A DNA stretch of 64,000 nucleotides from Anaerolineales bacterium (GTDB lineage: Bacteria; Chloroflexota; Anaerolineae; 4572-78; J111): positions 124,001-188,000 of the forward strand of contig JABTUW010000004.1 in the NCBI GenBank assembly GCA_015075185.1, in the 5' to 3' direction. The position numbers were made by a program, and so were the translations under genes. Within the stretch, counting starts at the first letter, position 1. Each line of letters opens with the position of its first letter. The notes beneath the pieces are model-generated. The model had not been told where the DNA came from. It worked only from the letters and a program-made list of their open reading frames with translations, and made no database searches. Shown piece after piece: positions 33,541 to 42,239 of this stretch.

Positions 33541-34443
33541 ATGTCCTTAACTTTCCGCCCGGCCAGTGTGGCCGACTCCCCTACCATCTTCCAAATCTTT
33601 GAGGCTTCTATTATGGACCTGAGCCGGCGGCAGGGAGTGATGGCCGTTACTGGCGGCAATGATCCAGCGATGTTGGAGAGCTTATGGCAGCACCGCGGCT
33701 CCCTCTTCGAGCACCTGGCTCGCACTGCTGACCAGTTCTGGCTGGCCGAACGGGCAGGCCAGGCTATCGGCTATGCCCGCAGCATCCGCCGCGGCCAGAT
33801 GCGCGAGCTGACCGATTTTTTTGTCCTGCCTATTGAACAGTCGGCCGGGGTGGGGCGCGAGTTGCTGGCCCGGGCCTTCCCCCGCGATGGCGCTGCCCAC
33901 CGGGTTATTGTGGCGACCAGCGACTCCCGCGCCGTAGCTTTGTATCTCAAAGCCGGGGTTTATGCCCGTTTCCCCATCTATTACTTTTCCCGCTCGCCTG
34001 AGGCAGTGACCCTCGCTACCGATTTGATCGTTGAACCTATCGCCGCCTCGCCGCAGGTCATCGAGATGCTGGCCGCGCTGGACTTGGCTGTGCTGGGCCA
34101 CCGGCGCGACGCAGACCACCTGTGGCTATTAACCCAGCGCCAGGGCTACCTGTACTACCGTGACCGGCAGCCGGTGGGGTATGGTTACGTCAGCGCCAGC
34201 AGCGGGCCGTTTGCTCTGCTGCACGCGACCGATTTCCCGGCGGTGCTGGCTCACGCCGAGAGCCAGGCCGCTGCCGCCGGTCACCCCTTTGGCGTTGAAG
34301 TCCCCCTCGTCAATCGTGCGGCCGTGGATTACCTGCTCTCACGCGGCTTCCAAATGGATTCTTTCTTTGCCTTCTTTATGAGTGACGCGCCGTTTGGCCG
34401 GTTTGAGCAGTATCTCTTCACCAGCCCGCCCTTTTTTTTGTAA
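33541..34443 (+). CDS. GNAT-type acetyltransferase, two-domain
   Basis: A 300-residue protein with an N-terminal GNAT fold (about 1-150): SLTFRPASVADSPTIFQIFEAS, a beta4 strand WLAERAGQAIGYARS, and acetyl-CoA loop region FFVLPIEQSAGVGRELLARAF with the VGRELL variant of Q/RxxGxG/A. ATSDSRAVALYLKAGV follows as motif B. The second half (about 165-300) looks like a degenerate second GNAT domain (LWLLTQRQGYLYYRDRQPVGYGYVSAS). Substrate unknown. It is tightly packed between the PAS kinase and the methyltransferase/MTHFR gene, 11 bp from the latter. Confidence 0.82.
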   Translation: MSLTFRPASVADSPTIFQIFEASIMDLSRRQGVMAVTGGNDPAMLESLWQHRGSLFEHLARTADQFWLAERAGQAIGYARSIRRGQMRELTDFFVLPIEQSAGVGRELLARAFPRDGAAHRVIVATSDSRAVALYLKAGVYARFPIYYFSRSPEAVTLATDLIVEPIAASPQVIEMLAALDLAVLGHRRDADHLWLLTQRQGYLYYRDRQPVGYGYVSASSGPFALLHATDFPAVLAHAESQAAAAGHPFGVEVPLVNRAAVDYLLSRGFQMDSFFAFFMSDAPFGRFEQYLFTSPPFFL

Positions 34444-34454
34444 GGAGAGAATTT

Positions 34455-36332
34455 ATGACCCATTCATTTTTACAACAACTCGACGCCCGGCCCCTGGTCT
34501 GCGATGGGGCGATGGGTACGATGATTTACAGCAAAGGTATTCCTGTTGAACACTGTTTTGATGAGCTGAATCTCAGCCAGCCGGCCCTCATTGCCGACAT
34601 CCACCGGGCTTACATTGACGCCGGGGCCAATGTCATCGAGACCAACACCTTTGGGGCCAACCGCTTCAAATTGGGCGAGTTTGGCCTGGCCGCCGACAAA
34701 GTGACCGAGATCAACCGGGCCGGGGTCCGGCTGGCCCGCCGGGTGGTGGACGCCGCTTTCAAAGAAGTCTTCATCGCCGGTTCGGTTGGGCCGCTGGGAC
34801 CGCGTCTGGCTCCCCTGGGCCGCCTGAGTGCCGCCGAAGCGCGCGCAGCCTTCCAGCAGCAAATCGCCGCGCTGGTCGAAGCTGGTGCTGACCTGCTTGT
34901 CTTTGACACCTTTACCGACTTGTTTGAACTGGTCCAGGCCGTCCTGGCCGCCCGCGATGTCTCGCCTGACCTGCCCCTGGTAGCCCAACTGACCTTCACC
35001 GACGATGGCCGCACCCCGTTGGGCCATACTCCCCAAAAGGTCGCCGCCACCCTGGCCGATCTGGCCCTGGACGTTATCGGCGTCAACTGCTCGGTCGGGC
35101 CGGCGGGAGTGCTGCGCACCCTGCAAAGCCTGGCCAAAGCCCTGCCTGCCGGGACGCGCCTCTCGGCCCAGCCGAATGCCGGCTGGCCGGAACGGGTCGG
35201 CGGGCGGATGATGTACCCCTCCTCGCCGGAATATTTTGGCGATTACGCCCTGGCCTTTATCGAAGCCGGAGCCCGGCTGATCGGCGGCTGCTGCGGCACC
35301 ACGCCGGAGCATATCACCCAGATGCGGGCCGCGCTTGATGACCCCACCCGCTCCGCGCCTGCTTTGTCGCGCCTGCCTGCCGACGAGCCCGCCCGCTTGA
35401 GCCAGTCCGGCGCGCTGCCGCCGACGCGATTGGCCCGGCGCTTGGCTGCGGGTGGCTTCATCGCCAGCGTGGAGATGAGTCCGCCCAAAGGCTTCTCCGC
35501 CGAACGTGTCCTGGCTGGAGCTGCCACCCTGCACGCGGCCGGGGCCAATGTCATCAACGTGGCCGACAGCCCCCGCTCGCGGATGCGCATGAGTCCCTGG
35601 GCAGTCTGCCACCTGATCCAAACCCAGCTCGAGCTGGAAACGGTGCTCCATTTTCCTACACGCGGCCGCAACATTCTGCGGGTGCAGGGCGACCTGCTGG
35701 CCGCGCATGCCCTCGACGTGCGCAATATTTTTGTGGTAATGGGCGATCCGACCAACATTGGCGAGTATCCCGAGGCGCTGGACAGCTACGATGTGGTGCC
35801 GACCGGGCTGATCAAACTGATTAAGCAGGGCTTTAATCAGGGCCTGGATTACGGCGGCGAGCTGATTACCCAGCCGACCAATTTTCTGGTCGGCTGCGCC
35901 CTCAACCCAACACCGGCAGACCCGGCCCGCGAGATCAAGGTGCTGCGCCAGAAGATCGAGAACGGGGCCGACTTTGCCCTGACTCAGCCGCTCTATGACC
36001 CCGCCGATCTGACCGGCTTTGTGGCCCGCTACGAAGCCGAGCATGGCCCGCTGACTCTGCCCCTCCTGGCCGGCATGCTGCCCCTCTATAATGCCCGTCA
36101 CGCCGACTTTCTGCACAACGAAGTCCCCGGTATCCATATCCCCGCCGAGATCCGCCAGCGCATGCGCCAGGCCGGGGAAAACGGCGCCCAGGAAGGCGTA
36201 GCCATGGCCCGCGAGTTGATCCGGCAGCTCCGCCCCCACGTGCAGGGTATCTACCTCATGCCCGCCTTTGACCGCTATGACCTGGCCGCCGAGGTGATCG
36301 AGGCGGCGCAGGCAGAAGAAGATAGAGGATAG
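34455..36332 (+). CDS. bifunctional homocysteine S-methyltransferase / methylenetetrahydrofolate reductase
   Basis: A 625-residue fusion. Residues about 1-290 are a zinc-dependent homocysteine methyltransferase domain (VCDGAMGTMIYSKGI, ETNTFGANRFKL) with the three zinc cysteines at 212 (GVNCSVGP), 279 and 280 (GGCCGTTPEHI). Residues about 325-620 are a MetF-type reductase (VEMSPPKGFSAERVL, VMGDPTNIGEYPEA, FALTQPLYDPADL). Such fusions can make methyl-THF and supply methionine without MetE or MetH. Start is ATG 34455 behind AAGGAGAG. The fused NuoE-NuoF gene begins 156 bp downstream, raising the question of NADH as the reductant. Confidence 0.94.
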   Translation: MTHSFLQQLDARPLVCDGAMGTMIYSKGIPVEHCFDELNLSQPALIADIHRAYIDAGANVIETNTFGANRFKLGEFGLAADKVTEINRAGVRLARRVVDAAFKEVFIAGSVGPLGPRLAPLGRLSAAEARAAFQQQIAALVEAGADLLVFDTFTDLFELVQAVLAARDVSPDLPLVAQLTFTDDGRTPLGHTPQKVAATLADLALDVIGVNCSVGPAGVLRTLQSLAKALPAGTRLSAQPNAGWPERVGGRMMYPSSPEYFGDYALAFIEAGARLIGGCCGTTPEHITQMRAALDDPTRSAPALSRLPADEPARLSQSGALPPTRLARRLAAGGFIASVEMSPPKGFSAERVLAGAATLHAAGANVINVADSPRSRMRMSPWAVCHLIQTQLELETVLHFPTRGRNILRVQGDLLAAHALDVRNIFVVMGDPTNIGEYPEALDSYDVVPTGLIKLIKQGFNQGLDYGGELITQPTNFLVGCALNPTPADPAREIKVLRQKIENGADFALTQPLYDPADLTGFVARYEAEHGPLTLPLLAGMLPLYNARHADFLHNEVPGIHIPAEIRQRMRQAGENGAQEGVAMARELIRQLRPHVQGIYLMPAFDRYDLAAEVIEAAQAEEDRG

Positions 36333-36362
36333 TGGATCGTAGATAGTGGATAGTAGGTAGAA
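36320..36362. repeat. GATAGTGGATAGTAGGTAG word repeat
   Basis: Run of GATAG/GTAG words from the end of the MTHFR gene, followed after a spacer by complementary CTATCTTTCTATCTC. Same family as 26700-26731 and 62932-62962. Confidence 0.55.
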
Positions 36363-36488
36363 TACTTGAAGTCCCTATCTTTCTATCTCAATCTTCATGC
36401 TCCTTCACCCTTCTACAACCATTTGACGCCCCATTTAATTTGGATTACTATTGGCGGCGTTTGATGCTGTGCCTCTCAAAGGAGAAAC

Positions 36489-38651
36489 ATGAGCCACAAG
36501 TTAGAGCGATTTGTCACAGATATTCGCCAGGGACGGGCCAGTCACACTGCTTTGTTCTGGCTGCGTGTTTTTGTGCAGCATGCCCGGCAGGGGATGCTGC
36601 GATCCGATGAGTGGGTCGAAGCTGGCTTGCATCTGGGCACGGCCATTCCCGGCCTGGACCCGACCGACCTGGCGCCCCGGTTGGCCTTATTGAGTGATTA
36701 CGACCTCTTCCAGGCTATCCGCTTGAAAGACCAGCAGTTATTTGTCGGCTCGGAGCTGGCCGACCTCGATTGGAGCCGGAAGTACGAGCTGTCATTGCAG
36801 CCAGATGTGGCTGGCACGGACACCCCCGCCGACTGGGATTGCTCAGAGGTAGCCGAATGCGTGGAGAAGCTGTGGCAGGAAGTCGGTCCGGTTTCGCCGC
36901 AGGATAAGGCCCTGGAGAAACTGCTGGCGGCCGGCTCGCCGCTGTGGGGCGGCAACGGCACGGGCCGCTCCATCCTGCTGGAAGTGCTGCACGAAGCCCA
37001 GGCCATCTACGGCGGCTGGCTGCCGCGCCACGTCGTCACCCGCATTGCCCGGGCGCTGAACGTTCCCCTCTCGGACGTGTACGGCGTGACTGAGTTCTAC
37101 ACCATGTTCTACACCGGGCCGGTCGGCAAAAAGATCATCCGCATCTGCGAGGACGCGCCCTGCGCCATTCACGGCGCGGCCAGGGTCGAGGCGGCGCTGT
37201 GCCAGCACCTGCAAATCAAGCCGGGTGAAACTACCCCCGACGGCGAGTATACCGTCGAAATGGTGCGCTGCCTCGGGTTGTGCGACCACGCCCCGGCAGT
37301 GCTGGTCAACGAGACCCGCCACTTTCAAGCTTCGCCCCAGCGTATCCACGTCCTGTTGAACAATGCCCCCCGTCACGGCCAGCAGCAGACCAACATCGGT
37401 GGGCTGGTCAAGGTGGCTATGGCCAACGTGAAGGTGGTTGACCCGACCAGCCTCAGCGAATACCGCGCTCAGGGTGGCCTGGCCGCCCTGCGGCGGGTGC
37501 TGCAAGAGCTGACCCCGGCTGAGGTTATCGAGGTGGTCAAAGCCAGCAAGCTGGTCGGGCGCGGCGGCGCAGCCTTTCCGGCCGGGGTTAAGTGGCAGTT
37601 TGCGGCATCCAACCCGCCGGGACCACGTTACTTTATCTGCAACGCCGACGAGAGCGAAGTGGGCGCTTTTAAGGACCGGGCGCTGATGGACGGCGACCCC
37701 TTCCGGGTGGTCGAGGGGCTGATTGTGGGCTGCTACGCCATCGGTGCGGCTCAGGGCTACATTTACGTGCGTGGCGAGCACCGCTCCGGCTACGAGCGTT
37801 TCTGCCGTGCCGTAACCGAGATGGAGAAAGCCGGCTGGCTGGGCGACAACATCCAGGGCAGCGGCTTTAGCTGCCGCATCGCCGTGCGCCGGGGCGCGGG
37901 CGCTTATATCTGCGGCGAAGAGACGGCCCTGATCGAGTCCATCGAAGGTAAGCGGGGCTTTCCACGTCTGCGCCCGCCCTTTCCGGCCAATTACGGGCTG
38001 TGGGGCAGGCCGACGGTCATCAATAATGTTGAGACGCTGGCCAAAGTGCCTTCGATCATTATGCACGGGGGTAAATGGTATAACTCTCTGGGCACGGAGG
38101 AGTCGGCGGGGACCAAGCTGTTTGCCGTGAGCGGTTCGGTCAGGCGGCCGGGCGTGTATGAAGTGCCGTTTGGCGTCCCGCTGCATCACCTGATTTATGA
38201 CCTGGCCGGCGGGCTGGTCGAAGGAAGAACCCTGCAGGGCATCTTGACCGGCGGCGCGGCTGGTACGTTTTTGCGGCCGGAGCACATAGACACGCCGATT
38301 ACTTTTGAGGATTTCAAGCGCGTGGGCGGGACCATCGGCGCGGGGACGATGATGGTTTTTGACGATACGGTCGAGCTGGCCGATGTCCTGACCCGCATCG
38401 CCGAGTTCTTTGCCCACGAAAGCTGCGGCAAATGCTACCCCTGCCAGATGGGCACGCAGCGCCAGGCCGAGATATTACAGCGTATGGAAGCGGGCCTGGC
38501 CCAGCCTGGTGATGTCCCGACCTTGCTGGAACTGGGCCGGGTGATGACCGACACCAGTATTTGCGGCCTGGGCCAATCCGCCGGCTGGGCCGTGGCGGAT
38601 GCAGTCAAGCGCTGGCCGGAGATGTGGCCGGTGAAGGATGGCAAGGGGTAA
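36489..38651 (+). CDS. fused NuoE-NuoF type NADH dehydrogenase (diaphorase) subunit
   Basis: A 720-residue fusion. Residues 1-130 are an unrecognised N-terminal extension. Residues about 150-290 are the NuoE/HoxE thioredoxin-like domain with 2Fe-2S ligands Cys220, Cys225, Cys261 and Cys265. Residues about 305-715 are NuoF/HoxF: FMN/NADH-site GRGGAAFPAGVKW and CNADESEVGAFKDRALM, and the 4Fe-4S ligands Cys646, Cys649, Cys652 and Cys692 (SCGKCYPCQMGT, SICGLGQ). It would oxidise NADH or reduce NAD and pass electrons through iron-sulfur clusters to a partner. A HoxU-like subunit lies at 40558, after three unrelated small genes. No hydrogenase or formate dehydrogenase large subunit is in the window. 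ATG follows AAAGGAG. Confidence 0.92.
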   Translation: MSHKLERFVTDIRQGRASHTALFWLRVFVQHARQGMLRSDEWVEAGLHLGTAIPGLDPTDLAPRLALLSDYDLFQAIRLKDQQLFVGSELADLDWSRKYELSLQPDVAGTDTPADWDCSEVAECVEKLWQEVGPVSPQDKALEKLLAAGSPLWGGNGTGRSILLEVLHEAQAIYGGWLPRHVVTRIARALNVPLSDVYGVTEFYTMFYTGPVGKKIIRICEDAPCAIHGAARVEAALCQHLQIKPGETTPDGEYTVEMVRCLGLCDHAPAVLVNETRHFQASPQRIHVLLNNAPRHGQQQTNIGGLVKVAMANVKVVDPTSLSEYRAQGGLAALRRVLQELTPAEVIEVVKASKLVGRGGAAFPAGVKWQFAASNPPGPRYFICNADESEVGAFKDRALMDGDPFRVVEGLIVGCYAIGAAQGYIYVRGEHRSGYERFCRAVTEMEKAGWLGDNIQGSGFSCRIAVRRGAGAYICGEETALIESIEGKRGFPRLRPPFPANYGLWGRPTVINNVETLAKVPSIIMHGGKWYNSLGTEESAGTKLFAVSGSVRRPGVYEVPFGVPLHHLIYDLAGGLVEGRTLQGILTGGAAGTFLRPEHIDTPITFEDFKRVGGTIGAGTMMVFDDTVELADVLTRIAEFFAHESCGKCYPCQMGTQRQAEILQRMEAGLAQPGDVPTLLELGRVMTDTSICGLGQSAGWAVADAVKRWPEMWPVKDGKG

Positions 38652-38691
38652 GAGTTGAGGCTGCAATCATCAACATAGCAAAGGGCGATGC

Positions 38692-39288
38692 ATGTCTACC
38701 ACTCTTACCGGATATCGTTATACCTGGTGGCGGGGTGATACCCTGCCGAACCTTGCCCCCCTGGCGAACTGGCATGTTGAATATGTGCTCGATGTTCCGC
38801 TGCTGGCGTCTTTGCAGCACTTGTATGTCCAGGCCATCGAGGCACGGGTGCAGGCGGGCCATCGCCCCTATGTCGCCTTCCTGCAAGGGACGCCTGTGGC
38901 CTACGGCTGGGTGGCCACACAAACGGAGAGGATCGCGGAATGGCTGGAATGGCCCCTGGGCGTCTACGATCGCAGTTTCTGGGACTTCACAACGCTGCCG
39001 GCATGGCGGAGGCAGGGAATCTATCCGCGGCTGCTGCAAGCGATCCTTCGAGTGGAAGCCGCCGAGGCGGAGCGGTTTTGGATTGGGCATACCTTGGACA
39101 ATGTAGCCTCCCGGCGGGGGATCTTAAAGGCCGGCTTTCAGCCCACACTGCTAGGGGCGCCGACGGCGCAAGGACCGACGCGCTGGGTGCTCCAGGGCGA
39201 CCGGGAGCGAGCGCTGGCTGATCCTATGGCCAGGCATCTTAACATCTTGGAAGCAGGGCTGGCTAACGAAGAAGGCGCGCAGGATTAA
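38692..39288 (+). CDS. GNAT family N-acetyltransferase
   Basis: A 198-residue protein. The acetyl-CoA-binding loop is in LPAWRRQGIYPRLLQAIL (RRQGIY in place of RxxGxG/A), followed by GHTLDNVASRRGILKAGFQP as motif B. The N-terminal half is less typical (YRYTWWRGDTLPNLAPLANW). It begins 40 bp after the NuoEF gene, behind a poor ribosome site. Substrate unknown; the setting beside Nudix and LysE-type genes suggests small-molecule modification and export, which is only a suggestion. Confidence 0.75.
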   Translation: MSTTLTGYRYTWWRGDTLPNLAPLANWHVEYVLDVPLLASLQHLYVQAIEARVQAGHRPYVAFLQGTPVAYGWVATQTERIAEWLEWPLGVYDRSFWDFTTLPAWRRQGIYPRLLQAILRVEAAEAERFWIGHTLDNVASRRGILKAGFQPTLLGAPTAQGPTRWVLQGDRERALADPMARHLNILEAGLANEEGAQD

Positions 39289-39337
39289 CTACCATAGTGC
39301 TTCCGCAGCCACTCAAATATTCCCCGAGGTCAAGCTA

Positions 39338-39826
39338 GTGGCGGACATTTCCTTTCAAACCGGCCCTTACACTTTTAACTATCGCGTCGCCGCCCTCGTC
39401 GAAGACCGGGGGAGGTATCTGCTCACCACGACCCCGGAGATAGATTTCTGGTTCTTGCCCGGCGGCAGGGTCAAAGCGGGGGAGTCGGCTCTCGAGGCGA
39501 TGAGCCGGGAATTACAGGAGGAATTGGGCATAACCGATCAAGATACCCAACTGCGGTGGATTGTCGAAAACTTCTTTACCCTCGGCGGCGAACAGTTTCA
39601 CGAAATCGGCTTTTACTTTGTCGTGTCTCTGGGGCCGGGTACTGAATTGATTGGGCAAGAGTCATTCACCAGGGATCCCGCCTGGGAATTTCGCTGGTTT
39701 GACCTGGCGGCAATCCAGGCGCTTGATGTCAGGCCAAAATTTTTGAAATGGAAGCTGGCTCAGAGGGGGCAAGGGGTGAGTCATATCGTCTTCAGGCAAG
39801 AAGAACAGGATTATGTGGAAATCTAA
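39338..39826 (+). CDS. Nudix hydrolase
   Basis: A 162-residue pyrophosphohydrolase. The Nudix box is complete from GRVKAGE through RELQEELGI, matching Gx5Ex7REUxEExGU. It begins at GTG 39338 behind GAGG; the N-terminus is YTFNYRVAALVEDRGRYLL. The substrate (a nucleoside diphosphate linked to another group) cannot be named. Its TAA is followed directly by the ATG of the LysE-type gene, so the two are translated from one message. Confidence 0.93.
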   Translation: MADISFQTGPYTFNYRVAALVEDRGRYLLTTTPEIDFWFLPGGRVKAGESALEAMSRELQEELGITDQDTQLRWIVENFFTLGGEQFHEIGFYFVVSLGPGTELIGQESFTRDPAWEFRWFDLAAIQALDVRPKFLKWKLAQRGQGVSHIVFRQEEQDYVEI

Positions 39827-40489
39827 ATGATCGAACTTCTAGGAACCTTCTTTATCATCAGTCTCTCCGGCGCGCTGTCGCCCGGCCCACTGACGACGAT
39901 GGCTATTGCCGAAGGCTCGCGGCGGGGAAAGTGGTCGGGCTGGTGGCTGTCGCTGGGGCACGGCCTGGCTGAAGGGCTGTATGTGGCGGCGATTGCCCTG
40001 ATTTTGTGGTGGGGGCGGGACTCGCTGCTGAACCAGCCGCTGGTGGCCGGGGTTATTGCCCTGGTCGGCGGGGGTTTCCTGGCCTGGATGGGCTGGAGCC
40101 TGGCCGTGGCCGCCTGGCGGCATCAAGTGACGCTGGCCGGTGAGGCAGCCAAAGAGGCTCGCTTTGGCCTGGTGCCGACCGGCATCTTTTTTAGCCTGAG
40201 CAACCCCTATTGGTGGGTCTGGTGGGCGTTGATTACGCCGCTCTACATTCGCCAATCTATGGCCTGGGGGTTGGTGGGGGTGGCTCTGCTCTTTGTGGTC
40301 CACTGGCTGACCGATATCGGCTGGCTGACCGGCCTGGCCTGGCTGACCGGCAGCGGGCGGGCGCTGATCAGTCCCTCCGTTTATCGCTGGATCATGCTCG
40401 TTTGCGGGGCAGCCCTGGCCTTTTTTGGTGTTGGCTTTATGGTCGCGGGTGTTAAATTTTTAGCGACCGGCCAGGTCGGCATAGGGTAG
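39827..40489 (+). CDS. LysE family translocator
   Basis: A 220-residue membrane protein with about six hydrophobic segments. The LysE/RhtB signature is at the N-terminus: FFIISLSGALSPGPLTTMAIAEGSRRG, followed by SLGHGLAEGLYVAAIA and FFSLSNPYWWVWWA. LysE-type carriers export basic or other amino acids and small metabolites. The start codon abuts the Nudix stop. Substrate is not evident. Confidence 0.9.
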   Translation: MIELLGTFFIISLSGALSPGPLTTMAIAEGSRRGKWSGWWLSLGHGLAEGLYVAAIALILWWGRDSLLNQPLVAGVIALVGGGFLAWMGWSLAVAAWRHQVTLAGEAAKEARFGLVPTGIFFSLSNPYWWVWWALITPLYIRQSMAWGLVGVALLFVVHWLTDIGWLTGLAWLTGSGRALISPSVYRWIMLVCGAALAFFGVGFMVAGVKFLATGQVGIG

Positions 40490-40557
40490 GGGGTAAATCT
40501 GCCTCTTTGAATTTATTGAGTATAATATTCCATTACTGAGGCTTTAAGAGGATACCA

Positions 40558-41211
40558 TTGAGCGATACCGTTACTTTAACCATCAATAACCAGACCGTCG
40601 TCGTACCCAAAGGGACGACCATTCTGAACGCGGCGACCCGTGTCGGGATTGACATTCCGACCATCTGCTACCACCCGGCGCTGACCCCACCGGCCGTCTG
40701 CCGGCTCTGTACGGTCGAGGTGGAGAAGCAGCGGGTCTTGCAGCCGGCCTGCGTGGTCCAGGTGGCCGAGGGAATGGTGGTCCATACCAACAGCGAGCGG
40801 GTGCAGACCGGGCGAAAGGTGATTCTGGAACTGCTGGCTTCGACGGTTGACCTGCACGACGCGCCGGAAATTCAGGCGTACCTGCAAACGTATGAGGCCG
40901 ATCCCGCCCGCTTTGCCGGGGGTGTGTCGCGCCAGGCCCAGTTTGACGTTTTTGAAGATAATCCCTTTTACATTCGGGATTACAGCCAGTGTGTCATGTG
41001 CTGGCGCTGTATCCAGGTTTGCGCCGACGACGTGCAGCATACTTACGCCTTAACCTGGGGCCAGCGCGGCATCAACAGCCACGTGGCTACCTTCTTTAAT
41101 GAAGATATGCCCGATACTACCTGCGTCTTCTGCGGCAATTGTGTCGGGGTGTGCCCCACCGGCGCTCTTAAAGGGGTGATTGAGTGGAAGATGGAGCAGC
41201 AGCTTGACTAA
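40558..41211 (+). CDS. HoxU/NuoG-N-type iron-sulfur subunit
   Basis: A 217-residue electron-transfer subunit starting at TTG 40558 behind AGAGGA. A plant-type 2Fe-2S domain has Cys37, Cys48, Cys51 and Cys65 (ICYHPALTPPAVCRLC, QPAC). The linking region lacks the HxxxCxxC cluster seen in many NuoG proteins between 90 and 120. Two 4Fe-4S clusters follow: Cys145, 148, 151, 155 (CVMCWRCIQVC) and Cys189, 192, 195, 199 (CVFCGNCVGVCP). It ends just after, so it has no molybdopterin-like domain. It is the expected partner of the NuoEF fusion upstream, giving a HoxEFU-like diaphorase module that would dock on a catalytic subunit encoded elsewhere. Confidence 0.9.
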   Translation: MSDTVTLTINNQTVVVPKGTTILNAATRVGIDIPTICYHPALTPPAVCRLCTVEVEKQRVLQPACVVQVAEGMVVHTNSERVQTGRKVILELLASTVDLHDAPEIQAYLQTYEADPARFAGGVSRQAQFDVFEDNPFYIRDYSQCVMCWRCIQVCADDVQHTYALTWGQRGINSHVATFFNEDMPDTTCVFCGNCVGVCPTGALKGVIEWKMEQQLD

Positions 41212-42157
41212 TATTTCGGCTATTATTTCTGATTTAAAGTACGGCCGCACCCGCTTATTGCAAGCCATTGAGGGTCTGTCCCGGAAGGAATTGACGGAAC
41301 TGTCGATTTATGAGGGCTGGACCATCAAAGATGTCCTGGCGCACGTGGTCGGGTGGGACCAACGTGTGCTCAAAACCCTGCCCCTGATGCTGCAAAATCG
41401 GGCCAGCGAAGTGGCCAGCGTGGAGGTGGATGACTTTAACCGCGAGTCGGTCCAGAGCTGGCGGGATAAATCTTTGGCCGAGGTGTTGAGCGAGGTTCAA
41501 TCCACCCACCAGCGAATTCTGGAAATTCTAGTTAGCCTGGATCACAAAGAGATTGACATGCGCCGCGAGCGTCACGGGCGGATTATCACCATCCGCAGTT
41601 ACGTCATTGACGTGATGATTGAGCACGACCGCGAGCATGCCGCCGAAATTGAGCTGTGGCGCAAAAATCTGGAGTTGAGTATTGATCCCAGAGCAGCCGA
41701 GGCCGATCTGGCCCAAAAGCGGGCGGCATTTCTGGCGGCGATCAAAGACCTCAGCGAAGCCGACCTGTTGGACAAGAATGCTGGTGGGACGTGGTCGGTC
41801 AAGGATATTGTTGGCCATATAACTGATTGGGAACGGCTGATGCTCAACGCGGCCCGCCACATTCACGATCCGTCACTTCCTGTAGTAATACCTGTCACGG
41901 ATGACGAGAATGAAATTATGGCGTCCCGGCGGACCAAAGAGTCCTGGGAAAAGGTATCCCACGATTTTTACGAAGTGAGTCAAGCGGTTGACAGCTTCGT
42001 GGCCGGCCTCAAAATGGGTGACTGGACCCTGCGCGGCCCCTATCCCTGGCCCAATGACCAGGGTACACTGGCCGAACTGCTGTGGCATATCACAGCTCAT
42101 TATACGGATCATCTGCCCGATTTGGCGCAATGGCGCAGTCAAAAAATTAATCATTGA
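41204..42157 (+). CDS. tandem DinB-like four-helix-bundle protein
   Basis: A 317-residue protein with two copies of a DinB/ClbS-like four-helix domain (about 1-155 and 165-317). Each copy has the pattern GWTIKDVLAHVVGWD / GTWSVKDIVGHITDWE, with potential metal His residues (HVVGW, IEHDREHAAE; HITDW, HITAHYTDHLPDL). Start set at TTG 41204, which has GGAG seven bases ahead and overlaps the HoxU stop by eight bases. Family members are often thiol-dependent or metal-dependent enzymes acting on electrophiles; here function is unknown. Tandem duplication within one chain is less common than single-domain forms. Confidence 0.78.
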   Translation: MTNISAIISDLKYGRTRLLQAIEGLSRKELTELSIYEGWTIKDVLAHVVGWDQRVLKTLPLMLQNRASEVASVEVDDFNRESVQSWRDKSLAEVLSEVQSTHQRILEILVSLDHKEIDMRRERHGRIITIRSYVIDVMIEHDREHAAEIELWRKNLELSIDPRAAEADLAQKRAAFLAAIKDLSEADLLDKNAGGTWSVKDIVGHITDWERLMLNAARHIHDPSLPVVIPVTDDENEIMASRRTKESWEKVSHDFYEVSQAVDSFVAGLKMGDWTLRGPYPWPNDQGTLAELLWHITAHYTDHLPDLAQWRSQKINH

Positions 42158-42216
42158 CAATTGACTGTTGGTTATTGACAATGGTCAATGGTCAACAGTC
42201 AATTATTAATAGCCAA
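42154..42216. repeat. TTGAC/GTCAA word repeat
   Basis: Stretch of CAATTGACTGTTGG, TTGACAATGGTCAATGG and GTCAACAGTCAATT, mutually complementary, in the gap before the 161-residue hypothetical gene. Same family as 17203-17276. Confidence 0.6.
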
Positions 42217-42239
42217 TTGAAGCTTATTGAGGAGGCTCC

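Noticed and set aside
34470..36239. A 589-codon open frame antisense to the methyltransferase-MTHFR gene
   Set aside because: It is a by-product of GC-rich codon use in the real gene; it has no ribosome site and no domain, while the plus-strand frame has clear motifs. The same reasoning applies to long antisense frames at 36843-38417, 50857-52365 and 59629-61191.
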